Below are positions 22,521-32,927 of a stretch of DNA of 64,000 nucleotides, one piece after another (the first letter of the stretch is position 1; every line of letters starts with the position of its first letter). The position numbers were made by a program, and so were the translations under genes. The stretch is taken from the NCBI GenBank assembly GCA_003280095.1, contig QCGA01000001.1, positions 62,001-126,000 of the forward strand. The letters run 5' to 3'. The stretch is from Prochlorococcus sp. AG-363-O16 (GTDB lineage: Bacteria > Cyanobacteriota > Cyanobacteriia > PCC-6307 > Cyanobiaceae). A model generated the notes under the pieces. That model worked only from the letters and a program-made list of their open reading frames with translations, ran no database searches and was not told the origin of the DNA.

Positions 22521-22837
22521 AAATCCTCGGCCCCAAGATCAAACTTGCATTCAGTTTCCCAGTTCCACTGACTTCTGAGTGCAGCCAAACTGTAGTAAAG
22601 CCCGAACGTAGTCCGATTGCCTTCTCCAACAGTCAATAAGGACTGCCCAAAACTTCTTAAGCAAATAGCTAGGACTTCTTACCAACTTAATCCAGGATAT
22701 AAGTTCTTCTTATTAGTAGGCTCCTTCCTCCATGGGACACGCTTCTAAAGCATCAACCTGGAAATTGAAAGTGAAAAAATCAATCACAGCCAATCAAAAA
22801 GCTTCCCTTATGAATCCCCCAAAAGATACCCTGTTGG

Positions 22838-24568
22838 GTGTTGATGAGGAATGGAGCAATTCATTTGTCCTTGATATACGGTTTCAATCTACGCAACCTA
22901 AGAGGTGACTTACTTGGAGGCCTCACGGCTGCAGTAGTTGCACTTCCACTGGCTCTTGCTTTTGGCAATGCTGCACTAGGAGAAGGCGGTGCAATATATG
23001 GCCTTTATGGAGCAGTAGTAGTTGGTTTCATAGCGGCTTTATTCGGAGGCACGCCCGCTCAAGTTAGTGGGCCAACTGGTCCAATGAGCGTTACGGTCGC
23101 CGGGGTAATCGCAAGCCTTGCAGCTGCTGGCGTCTCCAGAGACTCATTACCTGGAGAAATTCTCCCACTTGTAATGGCTGCAGTCGTAATTGGCGGCCTG
23201 TTTCAAGTTTTGTTTGGTTTACTAAAACTTGGTAGATACATAACATTGGTGCCTTATTCCGTTATCTCAGGCTTCATGTCTGGGATCGGCGTAATTATTT
23301 TAGTGCTTCAGGTTGGGCCCTTACTTGGAATAAGTACTCGAGGAGGTGTCATAGAAACTCTGCAAACATTATTTTCCAACTTCCAACCAAATGGGACAGC
23401 AATAGGTGTCTCAATAATGACCCTTGCAATTGTGTTTCTTGCACCAAGAAGAATTACCAACTGGCTTCCTTCTCCATTACTTGCACTGCTAATAGTAACT
23501 CCCCTTTCATTATTCTTTTTTGGTGATCAAGTACCTCGAATAGGCTCCATTCCCGAAGGAGGGCTAAGATTTACCATGCCCATCTGGAATGAACATTTAA
23601 ATCTAATAATTAAAGCAGGCTTAGTTTTAGCAGTCCTAGGTGCAATTGACTCATTACTAACTTCTTTAGTTGCAGATAATATTTCACAAACTAGGCATAA
23701 TTCAGACAGAGAATTAATAGGTCAGGGACTAGGTAATACCTGTGCTGGATTACTTTCTGGACTCCCGGGGGCAGGCGCCACAATGCGAACAGTGATAAAC
23801 ATCAAATCAGGTGGAAAGACTCCCTTGTCGGGAATGGTTCATTCCCTTGTATTACTAATAGTTTTACTTGGAGCTGGAGGACTAGCTGAAAAAATTCCTA
23901 CTGCGTTGCTAGCAGGAATCCTTATTAAGGTCGGACTAGACATTATCGACTGGAGTTTCTTATTTAGAGCACATCGACTATCACTAAAAACAGCACTAGT
24001 GATGTATGGAGTGCTTTTAATGACAGTATTTTGGGACTTGATATGGGCTGTTCTTGTTGGTGTATTTGTAGCCAATCTATTAACTATAGAATCTCTGACA
24101 CAAGCACAATTAGAAGGCATGGATGCCGACAATCGTTTAATCGAAACAGAACAATCTGATACAGACTCACCTAAAAGTAACAAACAAATTGCGCTTAACT
24201 TAAATCAAGACGATTCATTATCAGACCAAGAACAATCATTATTGGATTCTTGCGGGGGAGAGGTAATGTTATTCCGACTGAGAGGCCCTCTCAGCTTTGG
24301 AGCTGCAAAAGGTATTAGTGATAGAATGGCTCTAATCCGCAATTACAAAGTTCTCATATTAGATATCACCGACGTACCACGCTTAGGGATAACTGCAACG
24401 CTTGCAATTGAACAAATGATACAAGAAGCTAGATCTAATGGAAGAACTGCATATGTCGCGGGAGCACAGGGAAAAGTCAAAGAAAGACTCTCCAGATTTG
24501 GAGTGGAAGGTATAGTTGCGACCCGAAAGGAAGCACTCCAATCTGCTTCCAATGCCTTACAAACATAG
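22838..24568 (+). CDS. SulP-family anion transporter with STAS domain (BicA-type)
   Basis: Many TM segments, GLTAAVVALPLALAFG, GPTGPM; C-terminal STAS. Confidence 0.9.
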   Translation: MLMRNGAIHLSLIYGFNLRNLRGDLLGGLTAAVVALPLALAFGNAALGEGGAIYGLYGAVVVGFIAALFGGTPAQVSGPTGPMSVTVAGVIASLAAAGVSRDSLPGEILPLVMAAVVIGGLFQVLFGLLKLGRYITLVPYSVISGFMSGIGVIILVLQVGPLLGISTRGGVIETLQTLFSNFQPNGTAIGVSIMTLAIVFLAPRRITNWLPSPLLALLIVTPLSLFFFGDQVPRIGSIPEGGLRFTMPIWNEHLNLIIKAGLVLAVLGAIDSLLTSLVADNISQTRHNSDRELIGQGLGNTCAGLLSGLPGAGATMRTVINIKSGGKTPLSGMVHSLVLLIVLLGAGGLAEKIPTALLAGILIKVGLDIIDWSFLFRAHRLSLKTALVMYGVLLMTVFWDLIWAVLVGVFVANLLTIESLTQAQLEGMDADNRLIETEQSDTDSPKSNKQIALNLNQDDSLSDQEQSLLDSCGGEVMLFRLRGPLSFGAAKGISDRMALIRNYKVLILDITDVPRLGITATLAIEQMIQEARSNGRTAYVAGAQGKVKERLSRFGVEGIVATRKEALQSASNALQT

Positions 24569-24666
24569 CCCATAAATTCATCAAATACACTCTCAACTCA
24601 TGCTTATCATGTTTGCATATCTAGTATTTAGAAACACTCCTAAACGAATTAAGGAGCTTATTTAAA

Positions 24667-25662
24667 ATGGAAACAAGTTTAATACTTCAAAATGTACTAA
24701 CTCCTCCAGTCCTATTCTTTTTTCTAGGGACCATTGCAGTTCTTGTTAGTTCAGATCTCGAGATTCCAGCACCATTGCCAAAGCTTTTTTCCTTATACTT
24801 ATTGCTTGCAATCGGATTCAAAGGTGGAGTTGAATTAGAAAGAAGTGGACTCTCAGTCCCAGTAATTGCAGTGATATCCGCAGCTATAATAATGTCTCTA
24901 TTGGTTCCTATAATATGTTTCCTAGTCTTAAGGATTAAATTTGACGTCTTTAATTCAGCTGCAATAGCAGCTGCTTATGGATCAATAAGTGCAGTCACCT
25001 TTTTATGTGCAGAGAGCTTCTTGGAGAATCAATCAATTCAATTTGATGGGTTTATGGTTGGCGCATTAGCCTTAATGGAATCACCCGCAATAATTGTAGG
25101 TCTTTTACTCGTAAAGTTGGCAGGACCCAAAAACCGTCCAAACTCAAAAGTAATACGTTTTAAAGCTATTTTGCATGAAGCCACACTCAATGGATCCGCA
25201 TATCTCCTCCTGGGAAGTTTAATTATTGGCTTCTTAACTGCTGCACACAATCCTGCAGGGATAGAAAAAATGCAACCTTTTACAGGTAAGCTTTTTTATG
25301 GGGCTGAATGTTTTTTCCTTCTAGACATGGGAATAGTCGCTGCCCAAAGACTGCCTAGCCTTCGCAAAGCAGGGTCATTTTTAATTGGCTTTGCAATCTT
25401 TATGCCTCTTTTTAATGCGTTTCTAGGCGTTTTCGTCGCCAAAGCACTAGAACTTGGGCCAGGGAATGCTCTTCTATTTGTAGTGCTCTGCGCAAGTGCT
25501 TCTTATCTCGCCGTCCCAGCAGCGATGCGTATGACAGTTCCCGAGGCCAAGTCAAGCTATTACATCTCAACAACTCTTGGACTGACCTTTCCGTTCAACA
25601 TAGTTGTAGGTATCCCGCTATATATGGGGTTAGTAAATCAAATGATTCCTGGAGCAACTTAA
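24667..25662 (+). CDS. sbtA: sodium-dependent bicarbonate transporter SbtA-like
   Basis: Multi-TM protein followed by an SbtB-like gene; AIGFKGGVEL, PAAMRMTVPEA. Confidence 0.9.
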   Translation: METSLILQNVLTPPVLFFFLGTIAVLVSSDLEIPAPLPKLFSLYLLLAIGFKGGVELERSGLSVPVIAVISAAIIMSLLVPIICFLVLRIKFDVFNSAAIAAAYGSISAVTFLCAESFLENQSIQFDGFMVGALALMESPAIIVGLLLVKLAGPKNRPNSKVIRFKAILHEATLNGSAYLLLGSLIIGFLTAAHNPAGIEKMQPFTGKLFYGAECFFLLDMGIVAAQRLPSLRKAGSFLIGFAIFMPLFNAFLGVFVAKALELGPGNALLFVVLCASASYLAVPAAMRMTVPEAKSSYYISTTLGLTFPFNIVVGIPLYMGLVNQMIPGAT

Positions 25663-25669
25663 ATAAACA

Positions 25670-25951
25670 ATGAAACGTCTAGATCTAATTTTTGGAGAGC
25701 GTGAACTAGATCCAATGCTCGAAATACTTGAAACTGCTCAAGTGCCTGGCTACACAGTCATGAAACACGTCACAGGAAGAGGACCCGAACGAGTTGTCTC
25801 GGAAGACATGGAATTTACCGGACTAGGAGCAAATGCTCACGTTATTGTATTTTGTGAAGAAGAACTAATTGACAAATTGAGAGAGAATATAAATTCAATT
25901 CTAGGCTATTACGGAGGAGTTGCTTATGTCTCAGAAGCAACTCCTTTGTAG
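25670..25951 (+). CDS. sbtB: SbtB-like PII family protein
   Basis: PII-like fold sequence, directly downstream of sbtA. Confidence 0.82.
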   Translation: MKRLDLIFGERELDPMLEILETAQVPGYTVMKHVTGRGPERVVSEDMEFTGLGANAHVIVFCEEELIDKLRENINSILGYYGGVAYVSEATPL

Positions 25952-26034
25952 ATAGCCTAAAGCAAGTAATTTTTAGAGGAACTTAATTCAAATACTATTT
26001 TTAATGCAATAACAACAAAAGATATTGAAGCATA

Positions 26035-27027
26035 TTATGAGTGAACCCAATCAACACGAATTGCTTTCCTACTATTCAAATAGCGATCAATTGCCATGGC
26101 GGCAATACAACCATCAGAAGCAGCGACCACAGCCTGTTTAAATGGTGTATTTCTTATGTCACCAATAGCCCAAACCCCTTCAGAAGTGGTTGCCATAAAA
26201 TCATCGACAACGATACCGCCATCTTCTTTCACAGCGATCTGTCCTCCAAGATAATCAGTAATAGGTTTAGAACCTGCCATATAAACAAACACACCCTCAA
26301 CTGGGATTAATTCTTCTGTCTCAGCACTCCGAGACTTCAGTTGTATACCTGTAACCCCAGAATCATTACCATCAATCTGGAGAAGTCTGGTCTTGCTCCA
26401 ATGTTTAACTTGAGGCTGATCAATCAAATCTTTAGCATGGAAATCATCATCCTTAGGATCATTGGAAGTGATCCAATGAACAGTTGAAGCAAATTTGGTT
26501 AAGACCTGTGCCTCCTCAATAGCCTCTTTATTGACACCAACAACAGCAACTTCCTTATCTCGATAGAAAGCTCCATCACATGTTGCGCAATAGCTCACTC
26601 CTCTTCCCAGAAATTCTGCTTCGCCCTTAAACGAGGCAGGGCGCCCCATAGCGCCAGTTGCCAGCACAAGAGCTCTCGCCTTAAACGTTCCTTCGGGTGT
26701 ATAAACAACCTTCCATTCACCAGTTACATCAACACCAAATACCTGAGCCCGACGGTAATCAGTTCCATACTCGATTGCTTGATCCCTCATCAACTTCAAC
26801 AAATCATCCCCACTCATCTCAGTCGAAACACCTGGATAATTTGCTATCTGATGGGTAATGGCCAATGCCCCAACGGAAGGGTTCTTATCAAGGATTATTG
26901 TCTTCAAATTGGCACGAGAACTATAAAGCGCACAAGTACAGCCCGCGGGCCCACCACCAATAATGACTAAATCAGATTCTATTGTTTCCAAGATTCCTTT
27001 ACCTCCTAAGGAGTAGGACAATATCAA
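26035..27027 (-). CDS. thioredoxin reductase-like flavoprotein
   Basis: GGGPAGCTCALYSSRANL, SYCATCDGAFY CxxC site, WAIGD. Confidence 0.92.
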   Translation of the reverse strand: MILSYSLGGKGILETIESDLVIIGGGPAGCTCALYSSRANLKTIILDKNPSVGALAITHQIANYPGVSTEMSGDDLLKLMRDQAIEYGTDYRRAQVFGVDVTGEWKVVYTPEGTFKARALVLATGAMGRPASFKGEAEFLGRGVSYCATCDGAFYRDKEVAVVGVNKEAIEEAQVLTKFASTVHWITSNDPKDDDFHAKDLIDQPQVKHWSKTRLLQIDGNDSGVTGIQLKSRSAETEELIPVEGVFVYMAGSKPITDYLGGQIAVKEDGGIVVDDFMATTSEGVWAIGDIRNTPFKQAVVAASDGCIAAMAIDRYLNSRKAIRVDWVHS

Positions 27028-27360
27028 TGTAAACAGAGTAGATGAGGATGGCAGACCTGCAGCAAACAGCTCTTATCAATCACCTAACTTGTGAGCTTCT
27101 ACTTTAGTGAGGAACCTGAGCGAATGAGGTAAAGAAGAGGAACTAAAAAACGTTGGTCAGGGAATCAAGGTTTTGAGCCATTGCAATGAAAAAGCCAATC
27201 AACATCTCTGACATCGCAATAGGATTCAATTTTAATCTTGGTAAAATCAACACCTGTGAAGGCTATAGAGGAAAAGTCGAATTTTTCTGATAAAAATTCT
27301 TGCTGGCTTCATTAATTCAAAAATTACACCAACAAGATATATGTACAATTAGTCTCCATA

Positions 27361-27504
27361 TCAACGATTTCTCTTGTTATTACTAGTTTTTTCGGAATCT
27401 TTCTTGATGTCTTCTCCTTCAATCCAAGATGAGAATAAAATTAACATCCCACCCAGAATCGGCACCCATACTGTTTCATAAAGCTTTTTCAGAAGATTAG
27501 CCAT
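27361..27504 (-). CDS. small predicted membrane protein (47 aa)
   Basis: MANLLKKLYETVWVPILGGMLILFSSWIEGEDIKKDSEKTSNNKRNR; not in the ORF track because of length. Confidence 0.5.
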   Translation of the reverse strand: MANLLKKLYETVWVPILGGMLILFSSWIEGEDIKKDSEKTSNNKRNR

Positions 27505-27556
27505 GCTACAGATCTATTAGTTAGGCCCAGTATATGCTTAGACAATTATTTAATAA

Positions 27557-28654
27557 CTAACATGAGTTCAATACTTTACGATAACAATTGACCCAGTTGG
27601 AAATATTTGTTTCTGGACTAAATCTTGATAAAAGTGAATCTCTATGCTTCTCCCACTTTCCAGTAAGACGAGAGTACTGATCAATACCTTCATTCAAAAG
27701 TAATGGAATATCCTCACCTAAAAGCATACATTTCCCAAGCTCTTGATAACTCGGGATTGGACTAGCTACTATCATGCAGCCTGCTTGCAATGCATCAACT
27801 GCCCTATTATGACTAGCAAATTTCTTGATATTTGATTTGGTATCTGATGGCAATAAAACTATATGTGCACTTTTTAATTCGAGTTCAAACTTATCCAACG
27901 ACCAATTCGAAAACCTATATTCCCAATTAGGAATTTTTTGGATTTGAATCTTTTCCAGAAATTTCTCTGACAGTTCTAAAGTCATCTCATCACCCATAAT
28001 AGTCAAGACAAATTTCATAAAGGGCTTCGATTTCTCAATAATTAAAGGCAGTTGCTTAAATAAATAAAATACATTAGTAATATGACCAAACCAGAAAATA
28101 TTACAGCAACCTCCAGGACTTAAAACACTAAAAGGTGATCGTCTTATGTAGCAAGGGTCCTCAATTATCATTGTTTTTGTTGTAGACAAAATCCACGAAC
28201 TTGCTTGACTTATTAAAGCCTTACTGGGGCAAACCACACAGTCCGCAAGTCCTAGCAAGTCTCTATATAATTCACTTGAATAGTCTTTAGAATAAAATGC
28301 ATTATTGTCACTGTATATAACTATGATAGGGACTCCTCTTCTTTTCAATCGTACTAAAGCAGACAGGTTGGCAATTGTTACACTTGGCTGTTCACTTTTA
28401 CTTGTTTTTAATTTACCTACCAAACATATTTTTGGGTTCTCAATCTTCTCCAAACAATCCGGCTCTTCTGCACGTAGAGCTAACACAAGGGGATTTAAAC
28501 CAAAGGATTTAGCTGCCAGGAAGGCTGGGAACAACTGAATTCTAGTGGAAGCTCGACTAGAAAATTCTTCTCTTTCGAAAAAGCTTGTAGCGTCAATTGG
28601 TCCTGTAATCGAAGGTATCAAAAATAATGCTGTTCCGATATTTTTATTGCGCAC
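27557..28654 (-). CDS. glycosyltransferase-like protein
   Basis: GT-B-like layout with C-terminal AVDALQAGCMIVASPIPSYQELG. Confidence 0.7.
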   Translation of the reverse strand: MRNKNIGTALFLIPSITGPIDATSFFEREEFSSRASTRIQLFPAFLAAKSFGLNPLVLALRAEEPDCLEKIENPKICLVGKLKTSKSEQPSVTIANLSALVRLKRRGVPIIVIYSDNNAFYSKDYSSELYRDLLGLADCVVCPSKALISQASSWILSTTKTMIIEDPCYIRRSPFSVLSPGGCCNIFWFGHITNVFYLFKQLPLIIEKSKPFMKFVLTIMGDEMTLELSEKFLEKIQIQKIPNWEYRFSNWSLDKFELELKSAHIVLLPSDTKSNIKKFASHNRAVDALQAGCMIVASPIPSYQELGKCMLLGEDIPLLLNEGIDQYSRLTGKWEKHRDSLLSRFSPETNISNWVNCYRKVLNSC

Positions 28655-28983
28655 TTGATAAGTTTTTCAAGTTATGAGTAGTGTAGTCCCTTTCGCATTA
28701 ATGGCAAACAAAGTTCGATTAGATTTGATAAAATGAAGAAAATCAATAGAAGTTTGGAGATATAAAATGGAATGAAGTTTCGACCCGGTTTAACCAAAGT
28801 CAAACGAAAAGATCTAAGGGCATAGGAGAGGGAAAGACTACTATTAAGGGCAAACATCCAATCTACCATTTTCTTATTACATCAAACATACATCAGATAA
28901 TCAGGAATAAATGCATAGGTTCATGAATGCTGAAGCATTAGATGTAATAGAGTTTCCATAAGATATACAGGCACCTAGAATTC

Positions 28984-30558
28984 ATGTTGTCACTTTCTCT
29001 ATACAACGGACACAATGCAGGTATATGCATCAGGAAAGACGAAGAGATAATACTTAATTGGGAACTAGAAAGATTTTCAAGGATTAAACATGATTTTGGT
29101 TTCAATCAAGACTTTTTTAATAAAAGTCTTTCATTGGTTAATATAACTATGGATGATATAGATGTAATCGTAACAAACAAGCAAGATTATTCACGCAAAC
29201 CGCCTTGGGAGGTGCCATCAACTTCAGAAGAATTATTTATCAAGTTCTCCATTAAGAATAAAGTTGCTTTCGCAATTAATCACCACCTGGCACATTGTAG
29301 CTCTACTTACTACACATCACCTTTTCAAGAGGCTGCAATTATCACACAGGACGGCGGAGGTGATAATGAAAACTTCTCATATGGTTATGGTAAAGATTCT
29401 AAAATAATTAAAATTGCTAAAGGTAAAGTAAAGAATATTGCCAGTTATTGGTCAGGAATAACCTTAAATAACTACAGAATGAAACGCCTCCATGCTTGGG
29501 ACCCTGGCTCAGGTGCTGGAAAAATAATGGCTCTTGCTGCTTATGGAAATTCTAATGCTCAATTGGAAGCCCTACTCGATAGAACGATGTCAGAAGGAAT
29601 TAAAGAAAAATATACTGACAAAGATTCCAAAGCATTTAATGATGATGAAGATCTGTCAGATGTTTCTTCTCAAAGGAGTAAAGATGTAGCGGCTGCGCTT
29701 CAACAAATAACAGAAAAAGAAATTGAATCAATATATGAGATGGTGTATGAAAAAATATCAAGTCGAAATCTATGTATAGCTGGTGGAATAGCACTTAATT
29801 GTGTTGCCAACACGCGAGTGAACTCGCAATTTACCAACTTGCACGTACCACCCTTCCCAAATGATACTGGCTTGGCTGCAGGAATGTCTCTATTTCACTG
29901 GCACCATATCCTTGGAAACCCCAAAAATTCTTCATACTTCTCTCCATACTTAGGGCCCACATACAGTGAGAAAGAAGTTCTCAATGCATTAGGAAAATAC
30001 AACTATTCATTTAAACCTTTGGCAATTGATGAAATGGTTGATTGTATTTGTAATGGTGAGATAATTTGCCTAGCCAAAGGTCGTAGTGAAAGTGGTCCAC
30101 GTGCACTGGGACATAGAAGTATTATCTGCTTGCCAAGTATTAAAGACGGAAGAGATATTCTAAATTTTAATATTAAACAGAGAGAATGGTATAGGCCCTA
30201 TGCTCCTATTATACTTGATAAATATGTTGATCTAATCCTCCAAGATTACTTAGCTGAATCACCTTACATGAGTACAAGCGGTGTAATAAGAGCAAATTGG
30301 AGGTCTAGATTAGCCGCTGTTAATCATATAGATAATTCCACAAGACCCCAGATAATTCATGAAGAACATGAACCATTTCTATATAAGCTAATCGAAAAGG
30401 TATATAAGCAGACTGGTATTCCTGTCATTTTGAATACCTCGTTTAACAAACAAGAGCCAATAGTTGAGACACCGGAGCAGTCCTTGGAAACCTTCGCTAA
30501 ATTCAAAGAGATCAAGTATTTAGTTTTACATGATTACATGGTGTACAAATCGGAGTGA
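28984..30558 (+). CDS. NodU/CmcH-family carbamoyltransferase
   Basis: HHLAHCSSTYYTSPFQEAAIITQDGGGD, NCVANTRV, GRSESGPRALGHRSIIC, LNTSFN motifs. Confidence 0.92.
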   Translation: MLSLSLYNGHNAGICIRKDEEIILNWELERFSRIKHDFGFNQDFFNKSLSLVNITMDDIDVIVTNKQDYSRKPPWEVPSTSEELFIKFSIKNKVAFAINHHLAHCSSTYYTSPFQEAAIITQDGGGDNENFSYGYGKDSKIIKIAKGKVKNIASYWSGITLNNYRMKRLHAWDPGSGAGKIMALAAYGNSNAQLEALLDRTMSEGIKEKYTDKDSKAFNDDEDLSDVSSQRSKDVAAALQQITEKEIESIYEMVYEKISSRNLCIAGGIALNCVANTRVNSQFTNLHVPPFPNDTGLAAGMSLFHWHHILGNPKNSSYFSPYLGPTYSEKEVLNALGKYNYSFKPLAIDEMVDCICNGEIICLAKGRSESGPRALGHRSIICLPSIKDGRDILNFNIKQREWYRPYAPIILDKYVDLILQDYLAESPYMSTSGVIRANWRSRLAAVNHIDNSTRPQIIHEEHEPFLYKLIEKVYKQTGIPVILNTSFNKQEPIVETPEQSLETFAKFKEIKYLVLHDYMVYKSE

Positions 30559-30619
30559 CTAAAAAATTAGAATTAAAAAGGATACTAGTCCTGATAATCA
30601 TAAGAACATAATATAAGCG

Positions 30620-32203
30620 ATGAAGAATTTAATGCTTCGGGGTAATTCAGCTAAGATGCAGGAATGCATTTTTAGCAATCCTACAATGGACTATGAAATA
30701 ACTGAAAAACTGAACTCAAAAGGAGATATTGAGCTTAAATTGGTTCATCGTGGCAATTCAGCGCATACAATTAAAATTAATTATTTTCAAGTAGTTGATT
30801 CTGAGGGAGAAGTAATTAAAAGAGTGCCTGTAGACAAAAAATTACTGTTGATTTTTAAAGAAAGGCTTAAGCGATACGATCCAAACCAAGCTATGAAGAT
30901 TCCTTCCGTAAAAAGAAAAGATAGCAATAGTTCTTTCTCATTGGCTATAGGAACCGAGGTTAATCCGAAATCTGATTTAATTAATGAAGTAATCCATAAG
31001 AGAACCAATCAGGAAACTAGTTTTACATCAACTGGAGAAAAACTAGCTTGGCACTATCCAATATTCAATAAACTGAAGACAACTGGGTATGGCTCTATTA
31101 TTCGTGCGACCCTAACGTTACATCAAAAATGTAGTTCTAGATGTTCATATTGTTCAACTATTGCAAGGAACAAATCAGATTCTATTAGTTTAGATGAAGC
31201 AAAAAGATTTGTAGAAAAGTTGTATACTGAGCAAGCAAACTACAATAAGCTTAATTTCACTGAATATAATGATCAATACAGAAATTTAACGGGTACAGAT
31301 ATTCGACTCAAAGGTGTTATTTTGTCTGGTGGTGGTCAGCCTAATTTATGGCCAAACTTTAGCGAGTTAGTTGAATGGTTATCGGGTCTTGATCTCGATA
31401 TTGGATTAATTACTAATGGGTTTCCAAAAAATATATCGGAAGAAATATACAATAGATTTAAATGGATTAGGATTTCCATTACACCCGAGGATGCCTCTCC
31501 CCACTATATAGATGGGAAATTCGAAAATCAGTATATTCCTCAAAGTATCATTTCCAATAACAGTTTGACAGTAGGTTATTCTTATGTATTTGGTGATTGG
31601 ACTAATGAGCAAATACTAACAAGGTTAAACAATTCTGCCTTGGAAAATAATTTCAACTACGTTCGTGTACTTACAGATTGTAATTTAACACGAAATAATC
31701 AAATAATATCTCATAATGAATTATCAAAATCTTTGCTAAATCTTGGACTTGTTAATTCCGATGGTTCTCCAACCAGCAAAGTATTTCATCAGTTGAAATA
31801 TCACTCTATAGAAAAAGAAGTACAGAGTATTTTCACAGAAGGTCAATGTCTATTGCAGAGTTACAATGTTTTCTGGGACACAACTGGACACGATGAACAA
31901 GGTTTTTCCTATTGTTATCCATGCGACTCAGTAACAGTACTGGCTGATGGAGATGAGATAATAAACCCTGAAGTGCCTTCCAGAAGATTTGATTCAAGAA
32001 AGTTTGGAACCTACCGTAATACTGAAGTAGAAAATCTATATAAAAAACCACTAAGAAATTTTTTCGATCCTAGGCAAACTTGTAAGTCTTGTTTATTTAC
32101 TAGAAATAATAAAATTATATCAGAACATATTACTAATAAATTCAATATGAAAGATTATTGGGACAAGAATTCTGACCAACCTCAACATTTGAATTTTCCA
32201 TAA
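30620..32203 (+). CDS. radical SAM protein with SPASM-like C-terminal cysteines
   Basis: CSSRCSYC (Cx3Cx2C), GGGQPNLWP, late cysteines YCYPC/CKSC. Confidence 0.85.
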   Translation: MKNLMLRGNSAKMQECIFSNPTMDYEITEKLNSKGDIELKLVHRGNSAHTIKINYFQVVDSEGEVIKRVPVDKKLLLIFKERLKRYDPNQAMKIPSVKRKDSNSSFSLAIGTEVNPKSDLINEVIHKRTNQETSFTSTGEKLAWHYPIFNKLKTTGYGSIIRATLTLHQKCSSRCSYCSTIARNKSDSISLDEAKRFVEKLYTEQANYNKLNFTEYNDQYRNLTGTDIRLKGVILSGGGQPNLWPNFSELVEWLSGLDLDIGLITNGFPKNISEEIYNRFKWIRISITPEDASPHYIDGKFENQYIPQSIISNNSLTVGYSYVFGDWTNEQILTRLNNSALENNFNYVRVLTDCNLTRNNQIISHNELSKSLLNLGLVNSDGSPTSKVFHQLKYHSIEKEVQSIFTEGQCLLQSYNVFWDTTGHDEQGFSYCYPCDSVTVLADGDEIINPEVPSRRFDSRKFGTYRNTEVENLYKKPLRNFFDPRQTCKSCLFTRNNKIISEHITNKFNMKDYWDKNSDQPQHLNFP

Positions 32204-32233
32204 ATATATTTATTTTGATTGTAGAGCTCATAT

Positions 32234-32866
32234 TTAATTTCCATATACCAGAAGATTGCCAAGAGAGTTTGCCTGTTGCCAACTCATTTTAAAAGGTCCT
32301 AAATCTGTCGTATAATTACATCGTTCAAAACCAGCCTTAATAAATCGATTTTGCCACCATTCCATAGATTCTCGAATATAGTGTGATTGATCAAGTTCAT
32401 AAGCTGAGATTAAATACTTACCATTTTCAGCTAAGGGAATAAGTGCAAAAATTGACTTACATTTTGATCTAAGTATATCCAACTGCTGATCAATTCCTTC
32501 ATATGGGATATGTTCCAAAACATCCTTACACAGTATTAGATCTGAACTTATGAAGTTATTCGAATATGGTTCAACACACTTGAGAAATTGAGTTATTTCA
32601 TGAGGGCTATTATCTACGGCATAACTTGATATATCAATACCATAAGCTTCAACCCCTAACAACCTTAATGCATAGACGAGATATCCTTTCGCACATCCAA
32701 AATCCATGATACTTTGACCTTTGTCTAATTGAGTGTAATTCAAAATATTATGTGCCAAAGGAATTGTAAGTTCAGGTATCCATCGATAATTTTGATATAA
32801 TGATTTTCCTGTCTGAGGGCCATTTTCAAAATAACTCTTGTCAAAGAATCTTTGATCAATATTCAT
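32234..32866 (-). CDS. SAM-dependent methyltransferase
   Basis: MDFGCAKGYLVYALRLLGVEAYGIDIS motif I/II; CKDVLEHI. Confidence 0.88.
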   Translation of the reverse strand: MNIDQRFFDKSYFENGPQTGKSLYQNYRWIPELTIPLAHNILNYTQLDKGQSIMDFGCAKGYLVYALRLLGVEAYGIDISSYAVDNSPHEITQFLKCVEPYSNNFISSDLILCKDVLEHIPYEGIDQQLDILRSKCKSIFALIPLAENGKYLISAYELDQSHYIRESMEWWQNRFIKAGFERCNYTTDLGPFKMSWQQANSLGNLLVYGN

Positions 32867-32927
32867 AATTGACGTTCAGATAATGAATATCTACTAACTT
32901 TTGATCGTATTATATCTCGATCTAAAT

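Noticed and set aside
28672-28869. Minus-strand 65-aa hydrophobic ORF (MVDWMFALNSSLSLSYALRSF...)
   Set aside because: Could be a gene fragment, but no recognisable family and no supporting signals; left uncalled.
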